From positions 1 to 6,920 of the forward strand of contig JAHEZC010000143.1 of NCBI GenBank assembly GCA_023251275.1: DNA of 6,920 nt, in the 5' to 3' direction. Of this stretch, positions 1 through 5,970 are shown piece after piece. The position numbers were made by a program, and so were the translations under genes. The stretch is from Parafilimonas sp. (lineage in GTDB: Bacteria; Bacteroidota; Bacteroidia; Chitinophagales; Chitinophagaceae). Within the stretch, counting starts at the first letter, position 1. Each line of letters opens with the position of its first letter. The notes below the pieces were generated by a model. The model searched no databases and was not told the DNA's origin. It saw only the letters and a list, made by a program, of their open reading frames with translations.

Positions 1-943
1 ATTAAAGCAGCACGCTGAAGACGCAGGCATGCCCTCGGGTATATTTTACAACAGCGTTGAATTTGGCGATACAATAGCAAACAGTATCCTGGCATGGAGT
101 AAAAAAGATTTTTATGCCCAGACCCGTTCTGCGAGCAAATACACGATAACCAATGAACCTGGCACATGGGTTCCTACGCCTCCTGCTTATGCTGCCGGAG
201 TGGAGCCTCATTGGAGCGAAATAAGACCGATGGTTTTAGATTCTGCATCACAGTTTATGCCGGTTCGTCCGCCAAAGTTTGAGCCGTTAAACAAATCAGG
301 TGATTATTATAAAGCATTGATGTTTGTAAAAAAAACAGTTGACAGCTTAACTCCTGAACAAAAACATATGGCTGATTTCTGGGACGATAATCCTTTTAAG
401 CTTAATGTCAGCGGGCATGTGATGTTTGCAACCAAGAAATTTTCTCCCCCGGGGCACTGGATGAATATTGCAGGTATCATCGCAGCGAAGAAAGATGCTG
501 ATTTTGCAACAACCGTGTATGCCTACGCCAAAACATCTATCGCATTATTCGATGGCTTTATCAGTTGCTGGGATGAGAAATACCGCAGTATTTATGTGCG
601 TCCCGAAACAGTGATCAATAAGCTGTACGATCCTAACTGGCAGCCTTATATTCAAACACCGCCTTTTCCTGAATATACAAGCGGGCATGCGGTAATATCT
701 GCTGCTTCGGCAGAAGTGATGACGGATATTTTCGGAGATAATATTAATTATACAGATACTTCTGAGCTTGAATTCGGTATCTCCAACCGTTCTTTCGCAT
801 CGGTAAGAAATGCAGCAAAAGAAGCGGCTATATCGAGGGTTTATGGCGGTATTCATTACAAATATTCCTGTGATATCGGTAATGAAGAAGGAAAAAAAGT
901 AGGAGATCTGGTGATACAGCGCTTAAGAATGAAAAGGAAATAA
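1..943 (+). CDS. Vanadium-dependent haloperoxidase / PAP2-superfamily enzyme, 3' part (5' end outside window)
   Basis: The open frame enters from the left edge (first full codon at base 2) with no stop, so the ATG at 29 is internal and the true start lies upstream. Numbering from that ATG gives 304 residues. The vanadate/phosphate-binding signature is complete: K184-x6-R191-P192, S218-G219-H220, and R270-x5-H276. His276 would be the vanadate ligand and His220 the acid-base residue, by analogy with Curvularia chloroperoxidase. Trp181 (W-x-x-K) and Phe213 (seven before the His) match the chloride-site residues W350 and F397 of that enzyme. Family members use H2O2 to oxidise halides to hypohalous acid. 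An acid phosphatase role is less likely given W181 and F213, but it is not excluded. The missing N-terminal part probably carries the export signal and most of a non-catalytic first helical lobe. The next gene starts 113 nt downstream on the same strand. The family call is firm; the halide preference is inference. Confidence 0.9.
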   Translation, partial: LKQHAEDAGMPSGIFYNSVEFGDTIANSILAWSKKDFYAQTRSASKYTITNEPGTWVPTPPAYAAGVEPHWSEIRPMVLDSASQFMPVRPPKFEPLNKSGDYYKALMFVKKTVDSLTPEQKHMADFWDDNPFKLNVSGHVMFATKKFSPPGHWMNIAGIIAAKKDADFATTVYAYAKTSIALFDGFISCWDEKYRSIYVRPETVINKLYDPNWQPYIQTPPFPEYTSGHAVISAASAEVMTDIFGDNINYTDTSELEFGISNRSFASVRNAAKEAAISRVYGGIHYKYSCDIGNEEGKKVGDLVIQRLRMKRK

Positions 944-1056
944 GAACACTTTGTTTCCACTGAAGACTTTGCCACAAACACCGGTTTAAACAAAAACAAT
1001 AAAACTTTCAGATTATCAACCAGATATTTCATGATCAAAATCTTAATTAAACAAAC

Positions 1057-2019
1057 ATGAAACAGTTTATAAAAATTTTATTATGTGCAGCAGTCGCTTT
1101 GTGTTTCTTCCCCGTGCAAAAAGCGGAGGCACAAACAGACATTGATGCTATTATGATGGACAAAAAAAATTTTTGCATTGGCCCTATGTATGGGCACAGC
1201 AGTTGGAAAAATTATTGGGAAGGCACATTAAAACGTGAGAACCTGAACCTGGGAACAGTCTCCACACAAATGTTCAATGTAATGGGCAATTATGGTATCA
1301 GCAGCAGGCTGAATGTGCTATTTGGATTGCCCTATGTAAAAACAAAAGCTTCTGCCGGCACTTTGCATGGAAAGAGCGGCTTGCAGGACCTGTCATTATG
1401 GATAAAATGGATGCCTGTGGAAACAAGCCTCGGGAAAGGTACATTTTCTGTATATGCAATTGGAGGATTATCCTTTCCAACCACCAATTATGTAGCAGAT
1501 TTTTTGCCTTTATCAATCGGATTGCATAGTACCAATTTCTCTGCCCGCTTAATGGCAGATTACCAGATTGGTCATTTTTTTGTTACCGGGTCAGGCACTT
1601 ACACATACAGAAGCAACATAACCATTGACCGCACTTCTTATTACACCACAGAAATGCATTTAACCAATAAAGTGGATATGCCCGATGTAGCTTCTTTCAA
1701 TTTCAGAACGGGTTACAGAAGCGGTCATCTTATTGCAGAGGCCATTCTTGCAAACAATACAACACTTGGGGGTTTCGATATCCGCAGGAATGACATGCCA
1801 TTCCCAAGCAATAAAATGAATGCCACGGATGTGGGTGTGAATATAAAATATACCTTACAAAAAGTGCCGGGCCTGTCGCTCATAGGCGGAGGCAATTATG
1901 TGGTGGCCGGAAGGAATGTTGGCCAATCAACCGGCTATTACGGCGGTATATTTTACGTAATTGATTTCGCACCCAAAAAGAAAGACACTCATCAACAATC
2001 ACCTGCTAATTCCAAATAA
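1057..2019 (+). CDS. Secreted outer-membrane beta-barrel protein (transporter/porin-like)
   Basis: This encodes 320 residues. Residues 1-25 form a classical signal peptide: basic start, hydrophobic core, and an A-E-A cleavage site before Gln26. The mature part is rich in alternating polar and aromatic/hydrophobic stretches with Gly- and Asn-rich turns, as expected of a beta-barrel. Examples are the segments around N-Y-G-I-S-S-R-L-N-V-L-F-G-L-P-Y (about residues 78-93) and the final strand Y-Y-G-G-I-F-Y-V-I-D-F. The overall look resembles the 'transporter' / MetA-pathway phenol-degradation barrel family (PF13557-like), which I cannot confirm without a profile search. A hydrophilic tail of about 15 residues follows the last strand. 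The gene sits between two haloperoxidase genes, and its stop is one base from the next ATG, so it is almost certainly co-transcribed and perhaps translationally coupled. It could allow small solutes such as halides, peroxide or products to cross the outer membrane, but that is inference. Confidence 0.78.
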   Translation: MKQFIKILLCAAVALCFFPVQKAEAQTDIDAIMMDKKNFCIGPMYGHSSWKNYWEGTLKRENLNLGTVSTQMFNVMGNYGISSRLNVLFGLPYVKTKASAGTLHGKSGLQDLSLWIKWMPVETSLGKGTFSVYAIGGLSFPTTNYVADFLPLSIGLHSTNFSARLMADYQIGHFFVTGSGTYTYRSNITIDRTSYYTTEMHLTNKVDMPDVASFNFRTGYRSGHLIAEAILANNTTLGGFDIRRNDMPFPSNKMNATDVGVNIKYTLQKVPGLSLIGGGNYVVAGRNVGQSTGYYGGIFYVIDFAPKKKDTHQQSPANSK

Positions 2020-2020
2020 A

Positions 2021-2713
2021 ATGAAAAAGATATTTCCCATTATACTCGTGATCGTAACAGGAGTAATCGCATTTCAGCTTTCCTGTTCGAAAAACATTTC
2101 AGGCAGAACGGATGATTTAGCGCCGTTGCAACCTCAGAATGATGACATAAATGCAGGCACCTGGAAACTTGTGTTATTACCCAGGCCTGATACATTTGCC
2201 GTTGCCATACCTGCTGCAACCAACACCCCAGGGTACATTGCCGATCTGAATGAAATAAAAGCGTATCAGCACAACTTAACCGGCGACCAGGAATCAAAGA
2301 TAAAATACTGGGCTGCGGGGGGTGTATTAAGATGGAATGAACTCATGCGCGAACTCGTTGCCAAATACAATTTGCCCCCATACCAGAAGGATGACGGCAC
2401 GTATCCAATTCCCAGTTCAGCCAATCCATTTGCGTACCCGCAATTTCCTTTTGCAAACCCTCCTTACGCTGCAAGGGCTTATGCGTATATAAGCGCTGCG
2501 CAATACGACGCTTTGGTGGCTTGCTGGTATTACAAAAAATTATACACCCGACCTGCACCTTACAAGGTGGATTCAAGTGTGCTGGCAAAAGTTACACCGA
2601 CTGATTTACCTTCTTATCCCTCTGAGGCAGCGGTGCTTGCGGGAGTTACAGCCGAAATGATGAAACTTTTATTCCCAACAGAAATCGGCAATATCCAGCA
2701 AAAACTGGAATAA
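2021..2713 (+). CDS. N-terminal fragment of lipoprotein haloperoxidase (non-catalytic lobe)
   Basis: This encodes 230 residues. The frame is open further upstream (ATG at 1961), but the start at 2021 is chosen because it gives a proper lipoprotein signal: K2-K3, hydrophobic residues 5-20, and a lipobox ending L-S-C22 followed by S-K-N. That start also lies one base after the preceding stop. The body has a conserved-looking G-V-L-R-W-N-E-L-M-R-E-L segment (101-112) and a helical stretch ending in V-A-C-W169-x-x-K172. These are followed by L-P-S-Y-P-S-E (196-202), a worn copy of the catalytic F-P-S-Y-x-S-G-H motif without the Gly-His. On its own this fragment would be exported and lipid-anchored, but it has no active site. 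It ends at TAA 2711-2713 in the middle of lobe 1. Confidence 0.75.
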   Translation: MKKIFPIILVIVTGVIAFQLSCSKNISGRTDDLAPLQPQNDDINAGTWKLVLLPRPDTFAVAIPAATNTPGYIADLNEIKAYQHNLTGDQESKIKYWAAGGVLRWNELMRELVAKYNLPPYQKDDGTYPIPSSANPFAYPQFPFANPPYAARAYAYISAAQYDALVACWYYKKLYTRPAPYKVDSSVLAKVTPTDLPSYPSEAAVLAGVTAEMMKLLFPTEIGNIQQKLE

Positions 2714-2731
2714 CAGGAACTATGTGCTATT

Positions 2732-3571
2732 ATGAGCGGTGCGGCAGCACGCAGTGATGTGGCAGCCGGAGAAGCTTTGGGACGTGCTATAGCCCAGGTT
2801 TTTATCGCTCGCGGCAGAGCGGATAATGCCGGCAAGGCTGCAGGTACACCCGAACAATGGGCTAAGTTGGAAACAGATTGCGAAGCAAGGGGTGAAATAC
2901 CCTGGTACAGTCTTGAAACACCGCGTCGTAATCCCATGCTTCCTTTCTTTGGTAATGTAAAACCATTTCTCTTCGATTCATTAACGGCTATTTCCCTTCG
3001 TCCAGGTCCTCCGCCATTAACACATACCGATGATATGAAAAAGGAAACGGAGGAGGTGTACAGTTATATAAAAAATCCGTCCCGGCAGGATTTTGAGCTC
3101 GTACATTTTTGGGCTGATGGTGTCGGAACATATACGCCGCCCGGCCATTGGGATGCTATAGCCGCCGAAGATTTTATAAAACAGGATTACAGTGAGGTAA
3201 GATGGGCACGCAATATGGCATTGCTCAATATGGCCCTTATGGATGCTGCCATTGTTTGCTGGAATACAAAATATTATTATTATAATCCGCGACCTACTCA
3301 AATGAACCCGGCAATAAAAACATTGACCGGCATTCCAAATTTCCCGTCATATATATCCGGGCATTCCACGTTCAGTGGTGCGGCTGCTGCTATCCTTGCG
3401 CATATTATTCCTGCAAAAGCAGATGTCTATATGAAATTAGCGCAGGATGCATCTCAGTCAAGATTGGTTGCAGGCATTCATTATAAGAGCGATATTGAAG
3501 TGGGTTTGCAGGTTGGAAAAAATATAGGGCAATATGCCGCTGAAAGAGCAAAGACCGATGGCGCAGAATGA
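2732..3571 (+). CDS. C-terminal catalytic fragment of haloperoxidase / PAP2-like enzyme
   Basis: This is 279 residues if translation begins at the ATG 18 nt after the interrupting stop. The ATG is simply the first Met of the downstream frame; there is an AGGA 13 nt upstream (2715-2718), which is weak support. The first ~30 residues complete lobe 1 of the interrupted protein. The rest carries P-P-G-H-W (near 3137-3151), K-x6-R-P (K codon 3269, R codon 3290), F-P-S-Y-I-S-G-H (3341-3364) and S-R-x5-H (R codon 3461, H codon 3479). All vanadate-binding positions are therefore kept. There is no signal peptide, so if made by reinitiation the product would stay in the cytoplasm, away from the normal site of this enzyme. 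It is best read as part of one damaged gene rather than as an independent gene. Confidence 0.75.
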   Translation: MSGAAARSDVAAGEALGRAIAQVFIARGRADNAGKAAGTPEQWAKLETDCEARGEIPWYSLETPRRNPMLPFFGNVKPFLFDSLTAISLRPGPPPLTHTDDMKKETEEVYSYIKNPSRQDFELVHFWADGVGTYTPPGHWDAIAAEDFIKQDYSEVRWARNMALLNMALMDAAIVCWNTKYYYYNPRPTQMNPAIKTLTGIPNFPSYISGHSTFSGAAAAILAHIIPAKADVYMKLAQDASQSRLVAGIHYKSDIEVGLQVGKNIGQYAAERAKTDGAE

Positions 3572-3587
3572 AAAATTTTGTTTCACA

Positions 3588-3606
3588 TATTAACTGGCAG
3601 TTAATA
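3588..3606. promoter_or_regulatory. Perfect 19-bp palindrome upstream of the TonB-dependent receptor gene (candidate operator)
   Basis: The half-sites TATTAACTG and CAGTTAATA (3588-3596 and 3598-3606) are exact reverse complements around a single central G. The element lies 17 bases after the haloperoxidase stop and about 60 bases before the receptor ATG at 3666, which is a suitable place for an operator. Its 19-bp size and AT-rich symmetry resemble Fur-type boxes, but the sequence is not the classical Fur consensus. It is a poor intrinsic terminator, because the loop would be only three bases and no T-tract follows. No clear Bacteroidota TAnnTTTG promoter was found in the gap. Confidence 0.45.
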
Positions 3607-3665
3607 AAAACACTGTAATTCTTTGCGTTGTTTCTTTTCCTTTTTTAAATTTTAAAACACCACTT

Positions 3666-5876
3666 ATGAAAACAGTGAATAAGTGTATTTCTCTAATCCT
3701 GGCGTCTATAAGCGCCATTGCTGTAATCGGGCAAAAAAAGCTTCCTGAAAAAGATACGTTTCCTGTGAATATATTGGATAGCATTACTGTAAATGCTTAC
3801 CTGAAAAACAGCGCAGCGCTGTATTTGCCTGATGAAAAAGGCGTGAATGTTTTTGCCGGGAAGAAAACAAGTTCGGTGTATATGGATGAATCAAGGGCCA
3901 ACCTTGCACAGAATATGGCACGTATGGCTTTTGCACAAATACCCGGTTTGGTGATATGGGATATGGATGGCGCCGGTACACAGGTAAACATTGGTACACG
4001 CGGTACTGATGCTCATCGTTCCATTGAAATGAATATGCGTCAAAATGGTTACAACACGAACTCCGATATGTGCGGCTATCCTGAAAACCATTATTCTGTT
4101 CCTATGCAGGCTATACAGGAAGTGCAGCTTATAAGAGGCTCTGCGGCTCTCCAGTTTGGGAGCCAGTTTGGCGGCATGTTCAATTACGTGATGAAAACAG
4201 GAGATACGGCAAGTTCATTGGCAATAGAAAGCGAACAAACTACCGGTTCAAACAATTTCTTTAATTCATATAATGCAGTTGGCGGCACATCGGGTAAGTT
4301 GAATTATTATACCTACTTTGACTACCGCCATGGTGATGGATGGCGCTCCAATGCTGGTTTCAATTATCATGCTTATTACATCAACCTTGATTATAGCGTC
4401 AGCAGCAAAGGAAGTATTGCCCTGCAGTTTTCGCGGATGGATTATGTGCAGCAGATCGCAGGCGGGCTTACAGATGCGCAGTTCAATCAAAGTGCTAAGC
4501 AATCTTTCCGTACAAGAAATTTTTTCAATCCTGAAATAAATATTCCTGCGGTTATTTTTAAATATCAGCTCAGTAATAACACGCACCTTGAAATAACCTC
4601 TCATGCAATTTTCGGCCAGCGGAATAGTGTGCAGTTCATTAACACCCCTGATATTCCTGATACATTTAATGTATCGCTTGGTTCTTATAATCCGCGGCAG
4701 GTTGACAGGGATTATTACAAAGGGTTTACAACCGAAGCAAGGATATTGCATCATTATAAGGTGGGCGAAATAGAATCTTCACTCGCAACAGGCCTGAGAT
4801 TTTTTACTGAAGAAACCAAACGCAGGCAAAAAGGTGTGGGTACTACAGGCAGCGATTTCGACCTTTCTCTTGTAAAGCCGTATGGCATTTATCTTCGCTT
4901 CAAAACGAATAATTATGCTGTCTTTGCTGAAAATATTTTTCAGCTTACCCCGAAATTTTCAGTAACTCCGGGTTTTCGCTACGAGATCATTAATACAAGT
5001 TTAAATGGCGTTATTAATAATGCAGCGACAAATGTGGCGTATAAAGGCAAAAGAAACTTTCCATTGTTTGGAGCGGGATTACAATACCAGGTAAATTCAG
5101 TCAGTCAATTGTACGGCAATATATCCCAGGCATACCGCCCGTTCCTGTATGCAAATGTTACCCCGTCCACCCAGGTTGACCAGATTGATCCAAACCTGAA
5201 AGACAGCAAGGGCTATGATGTTGATGCGGGCTGGCGTGGACACTACAAGGATGTTGTGCGTTTCGATGTAAACCTGTTTTACCTTTTTTATGGCAACCGC
5301 ATTGGATTGATAGCGCAAAAAAAACCTGACAGCAGCACCTATCTTTTAACAACCAATATCGGCAATTCTGTTACAAAAGGCGTAGAAGCTTATGTTGAAT
5401 TTTCTCTGCTCAGGTTGTTCGGGACAAAAACACGGACAAACGATATCAGGTTATTTAATTCACTCGCATATAACCATGCCCGGTACACGAGCGGCATGAT
5501 AAATAAAAGCGGCGTCAACACAAGCCTGAAGGGCAACCGTGTGGAGAATACACCGGATTGGATAAATAAAAGCGGAATCACATTTCAGCACAGGTCAATC
5601 AGCACGACTTTGCAATTCAGTTGCAACAGTAAAAGCTATAACGATGCTTTTAATACGGAGAGCAGCAGCAATGGTGTGATCGGCGCTATTCCGTCCTGGC
5701 ATGTGTGGGATTGGGTGATCTACTGGCAGTTTAAAAGATCATATCATCTTTCCGGGGGTATCAACAATTTTACAGATGAAAGATATTTCAACAGAAGAAT
5801 AACTATGTATCCCGGCCCGGGGATTTTACCTGCCGACGGGAGAACATTTTATATATCATTCGGGATAAAAATTTGA
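3666..5876 (+). CDS. TonB-dependent outer-membrane receptor, FecA-like
   Basis: This encodes 736 residues. The signal peptide is about residues 1-22 (basic start, hydrophobic 7-21, cleavage near I-G before Gln23). A TonB-box-like D-S-I-T-V (38-42) follows. The plug domain spans roughly 60-175, with A-Q-I-P-G-L (90-95), N-I-G-T-R-G (108-113) and V-Q-L-I-R-G-S-A-A-L-Q-F-G. The remaining ~550 residues are a 22-strand-type barrel ending G-G-I-N-N-F-T-D-E-R-Y-F, then Y-P-G-P-G and G-R-T-F-Y-I-S-F-G. These features fit FecA-like ferric-chelate receptors. There is no N-terminal carboxypeptidase-regulatory-like domain and no SusD partner, so this is not a SusC-type glycan importer. There is no signalling extension before the TonB box and no FecI/FecR pair nearby. 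The substrate is unknown: a ferric chelate is the default, and given the haloperoxidase neighbours a vanadium or other metal complex is possible (inference). A terminator follows 37 nt after the stop. Confidence 0.93.
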   Translation: MKTVNKCISLILASISAIAVIGQKKLPEKDTFPVNILDSITVNAYLKNSAALYLPDEKGVNVFAGKKTSSVYMDESRANLAQNMARMAFAQIPGLVIWDMDGAGTQVNIGTRGTDAHRSIEMNMRQNGYNTNSDMCGYPENHYSVPMQAIQEVQLIRGSAALQFGSQFGGMFNYVMKTGDTASSLAIESEQTTGSNNFFNSYNAVGGTSGKLNYYTYFDYRHGDGWRSNAGFNYHAYYINLDYSVSSKGSIALQFSRMDYVQQIAGGLTDAQFNQSAKQSFRTRNFFNPEINIPAVIFKYQLSNNTHLEITSHAIFGQRNSVQFINTPDIPDTFNVSLGSYNPRQVDRDYYKGFTTEARILHHYKVGEIESSLATGLRFFTEETKRRQKGVGTTGSDFDLSLVKPYGIYLRFKTNNYAVFAENIFQLTPKFSVTPGFRYEIINTSLNGVINNAATNVAYKGKRNFPLFGAGLQYQVNSVSQLYGNISQAYRPFLYANVTPSTQVDQIDPNLKDSKGYDVDAGWRGHYKDVVRFDVNLFYLFYGNRIGLIAQKKPDSSTYLLTTNIGNSVTKGVEAYVEFSLLRLFGTKTRTNDIRLFNSLAYNHARYTSGMINKSGVNTSLKGNRVENTPDWINKSGITFQHRSISTTLQFSCNSKSYNDAFNTESSSNGVIGAIPSWHVWDWVIYWQFKRSYHLSGGINNFTDERYFNRRITMYPGPGILPADGRTFYISFGIKI
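5498..5575 (+). repeat. 15-bp direct repeat pair inside the receptor gene
   Basis: GATAAATAAAAGCGG occurs at 5498-5512 and again at 5561-5575, exactly 63 bases (21 codons) apart and in the same frame. Each copy encodes I-N-K-S-G in the late barrel region. The in-frame period is compatible with a small past duplication or with two similar strand starts. The sequence between shows no further similarity, so chance plus shared amino acids is equally possible. Confidence 0.4.
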
Positions 5877-5912
5877 AAAACCTTTTTAGTAGTTTGAATA
5901 TTAACAAGCAAT

Positions 5913-5942
5913 AAAACGCTGTGATTCTTCACGGCGTTTTTT
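5913..5942 (+). terminator. Intrinsic terminator after the TonB-dependent receptor gene
   Basis: The arm 5913-5924 pairs with 5929-5940 over 12 positions, with a single G-T wobble (5920/5933), around the four-base loop TTCT. The transcript side ends in an unbroken run of six T (5937-5942). The A-run at the start of the left arm would give a similar structure on the other strand. The hairpin begins 36 bases past the receptor stop and ends 28 bases before the trehalase ATG, so it separates the haloperoxidase/receptor block from the trehalase gene. Confidence 0.9.
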
Positions 5943-5944
5943 AT

Positions 5945-5952
5945 TATATTCG
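5945..5952 (+). promoter_or_regulatory. Possible -7 promoter element for the trehalase gene
   Basis: TATATTCG matches the Bacteroidota -7 consensus TAnnTTTG at all but one fixed position and lies 18 bases before the trehalase ATG. A promoter is expected here because the preceding terminator isolates this gene. The expected -33 TTG-like element would fall inside the terminator hairpin and is not evident, so the call is weak. Confidence 0.25.
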
Positions 5953-5970
5953 ATGCGCAAATAAACCACC

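Larger units (their letters stand above)
2021..3571 (+). pseudogene. Lipoprotein vanadium-dependent haloperoxidase interrupted by one in-frame stop codon
   Basis: The segments before and after the TAA at 2711-2713 are in the same frame and together form one complete two-lobed haloperoxidase/PAP2 protein of 516 codons (stop position counted as residue 231). Lobe 1 (about 150-260) is a degenerate copy of lobe 2 (about 390-515). Lobe 2 holds the full active site: W414-x-x-K417-x6-R424-P425, F441, S446-G447-H448, R481 and H487. Three motif pairs in the two lobes are separated by exactly 245 residues, so no bases have been gained or lost around the stop. The simplest reading is a recent nonsense substitution, or a base-calling error, in an otherwise undamaged gene. 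Everything else in the frame looks under normal constraint. The gene follows the barrel gene by one base and precedes the TonB-dependent receptor, which fits an operon. Confidence 0.8.

Noticed and set aside
29..31. ATG at 29 as the start of the first haloperoxidase
   Set aside because: The frame is open to the left edge, and the codons before 29 read as helix-like sequence continuing the family's first lobe. Starting here would leave no export signal, so the gene is truncated by the window.
856..1038. 60-codon minus-strand frame across the 944-1056 gap
   Set aside because: Half of it overlaps the haloperoxidase 3' end. It has no family resemblance, and its hydrophobic stretch is explained by the AT-rich gap.
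1961..2020. ATG at 1961 as the start of the lipoprotein haloperoxidase
   Set aside because: It would overlap the barrel gene by 59 bases and put about 20 polar residues ahead of a good lipoprotein signal. The ATG at 2021 fits better.
2711..2713. TAA read as a sense codon in an alternative genetic code
   Set aside because: TAA also serves as the normal stop of the first haloperoxidase and the barrel gene in this window, so general recoding is not supported.
3588..3606. Palindrome as an intrinsic terminator of the haloperoxidase gene
   Set aside because: The hairpin loop would be only three bases, the stem is AT-rich, and an A-run rather than a T-tract follows on the + strand.
3601..3665. TAnnTTTG promoter before the receptor gene (TAATTCTTTG at 3616-3625)
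   Set aside because: The TA and TTTG are four rather than two bases apart, and no -33 element is evident. The match is too poor to list.
4318..4539. 73-codon + strand frame inside the receptor gene
   Set aside because: It is an out-of-frame shadow of the receptor barrel with no family resemblance.
4266..4754. 162-codon frame on the minus strand inside the receptor gene
   Set aside because: It lies wholly within a well-supported TonB-dependent receptor. The translation shows no recognisable domain and looks like a shadow frame.
3666..5876. SusC-type glycan importer
   Set aside because: There is no N-terminal carboxypeptidase-regulatory-like domain, the length is about 740 rather than about 1000 residues, and no SusD lipoprotein is next to it. 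FecA-like features fit instead.
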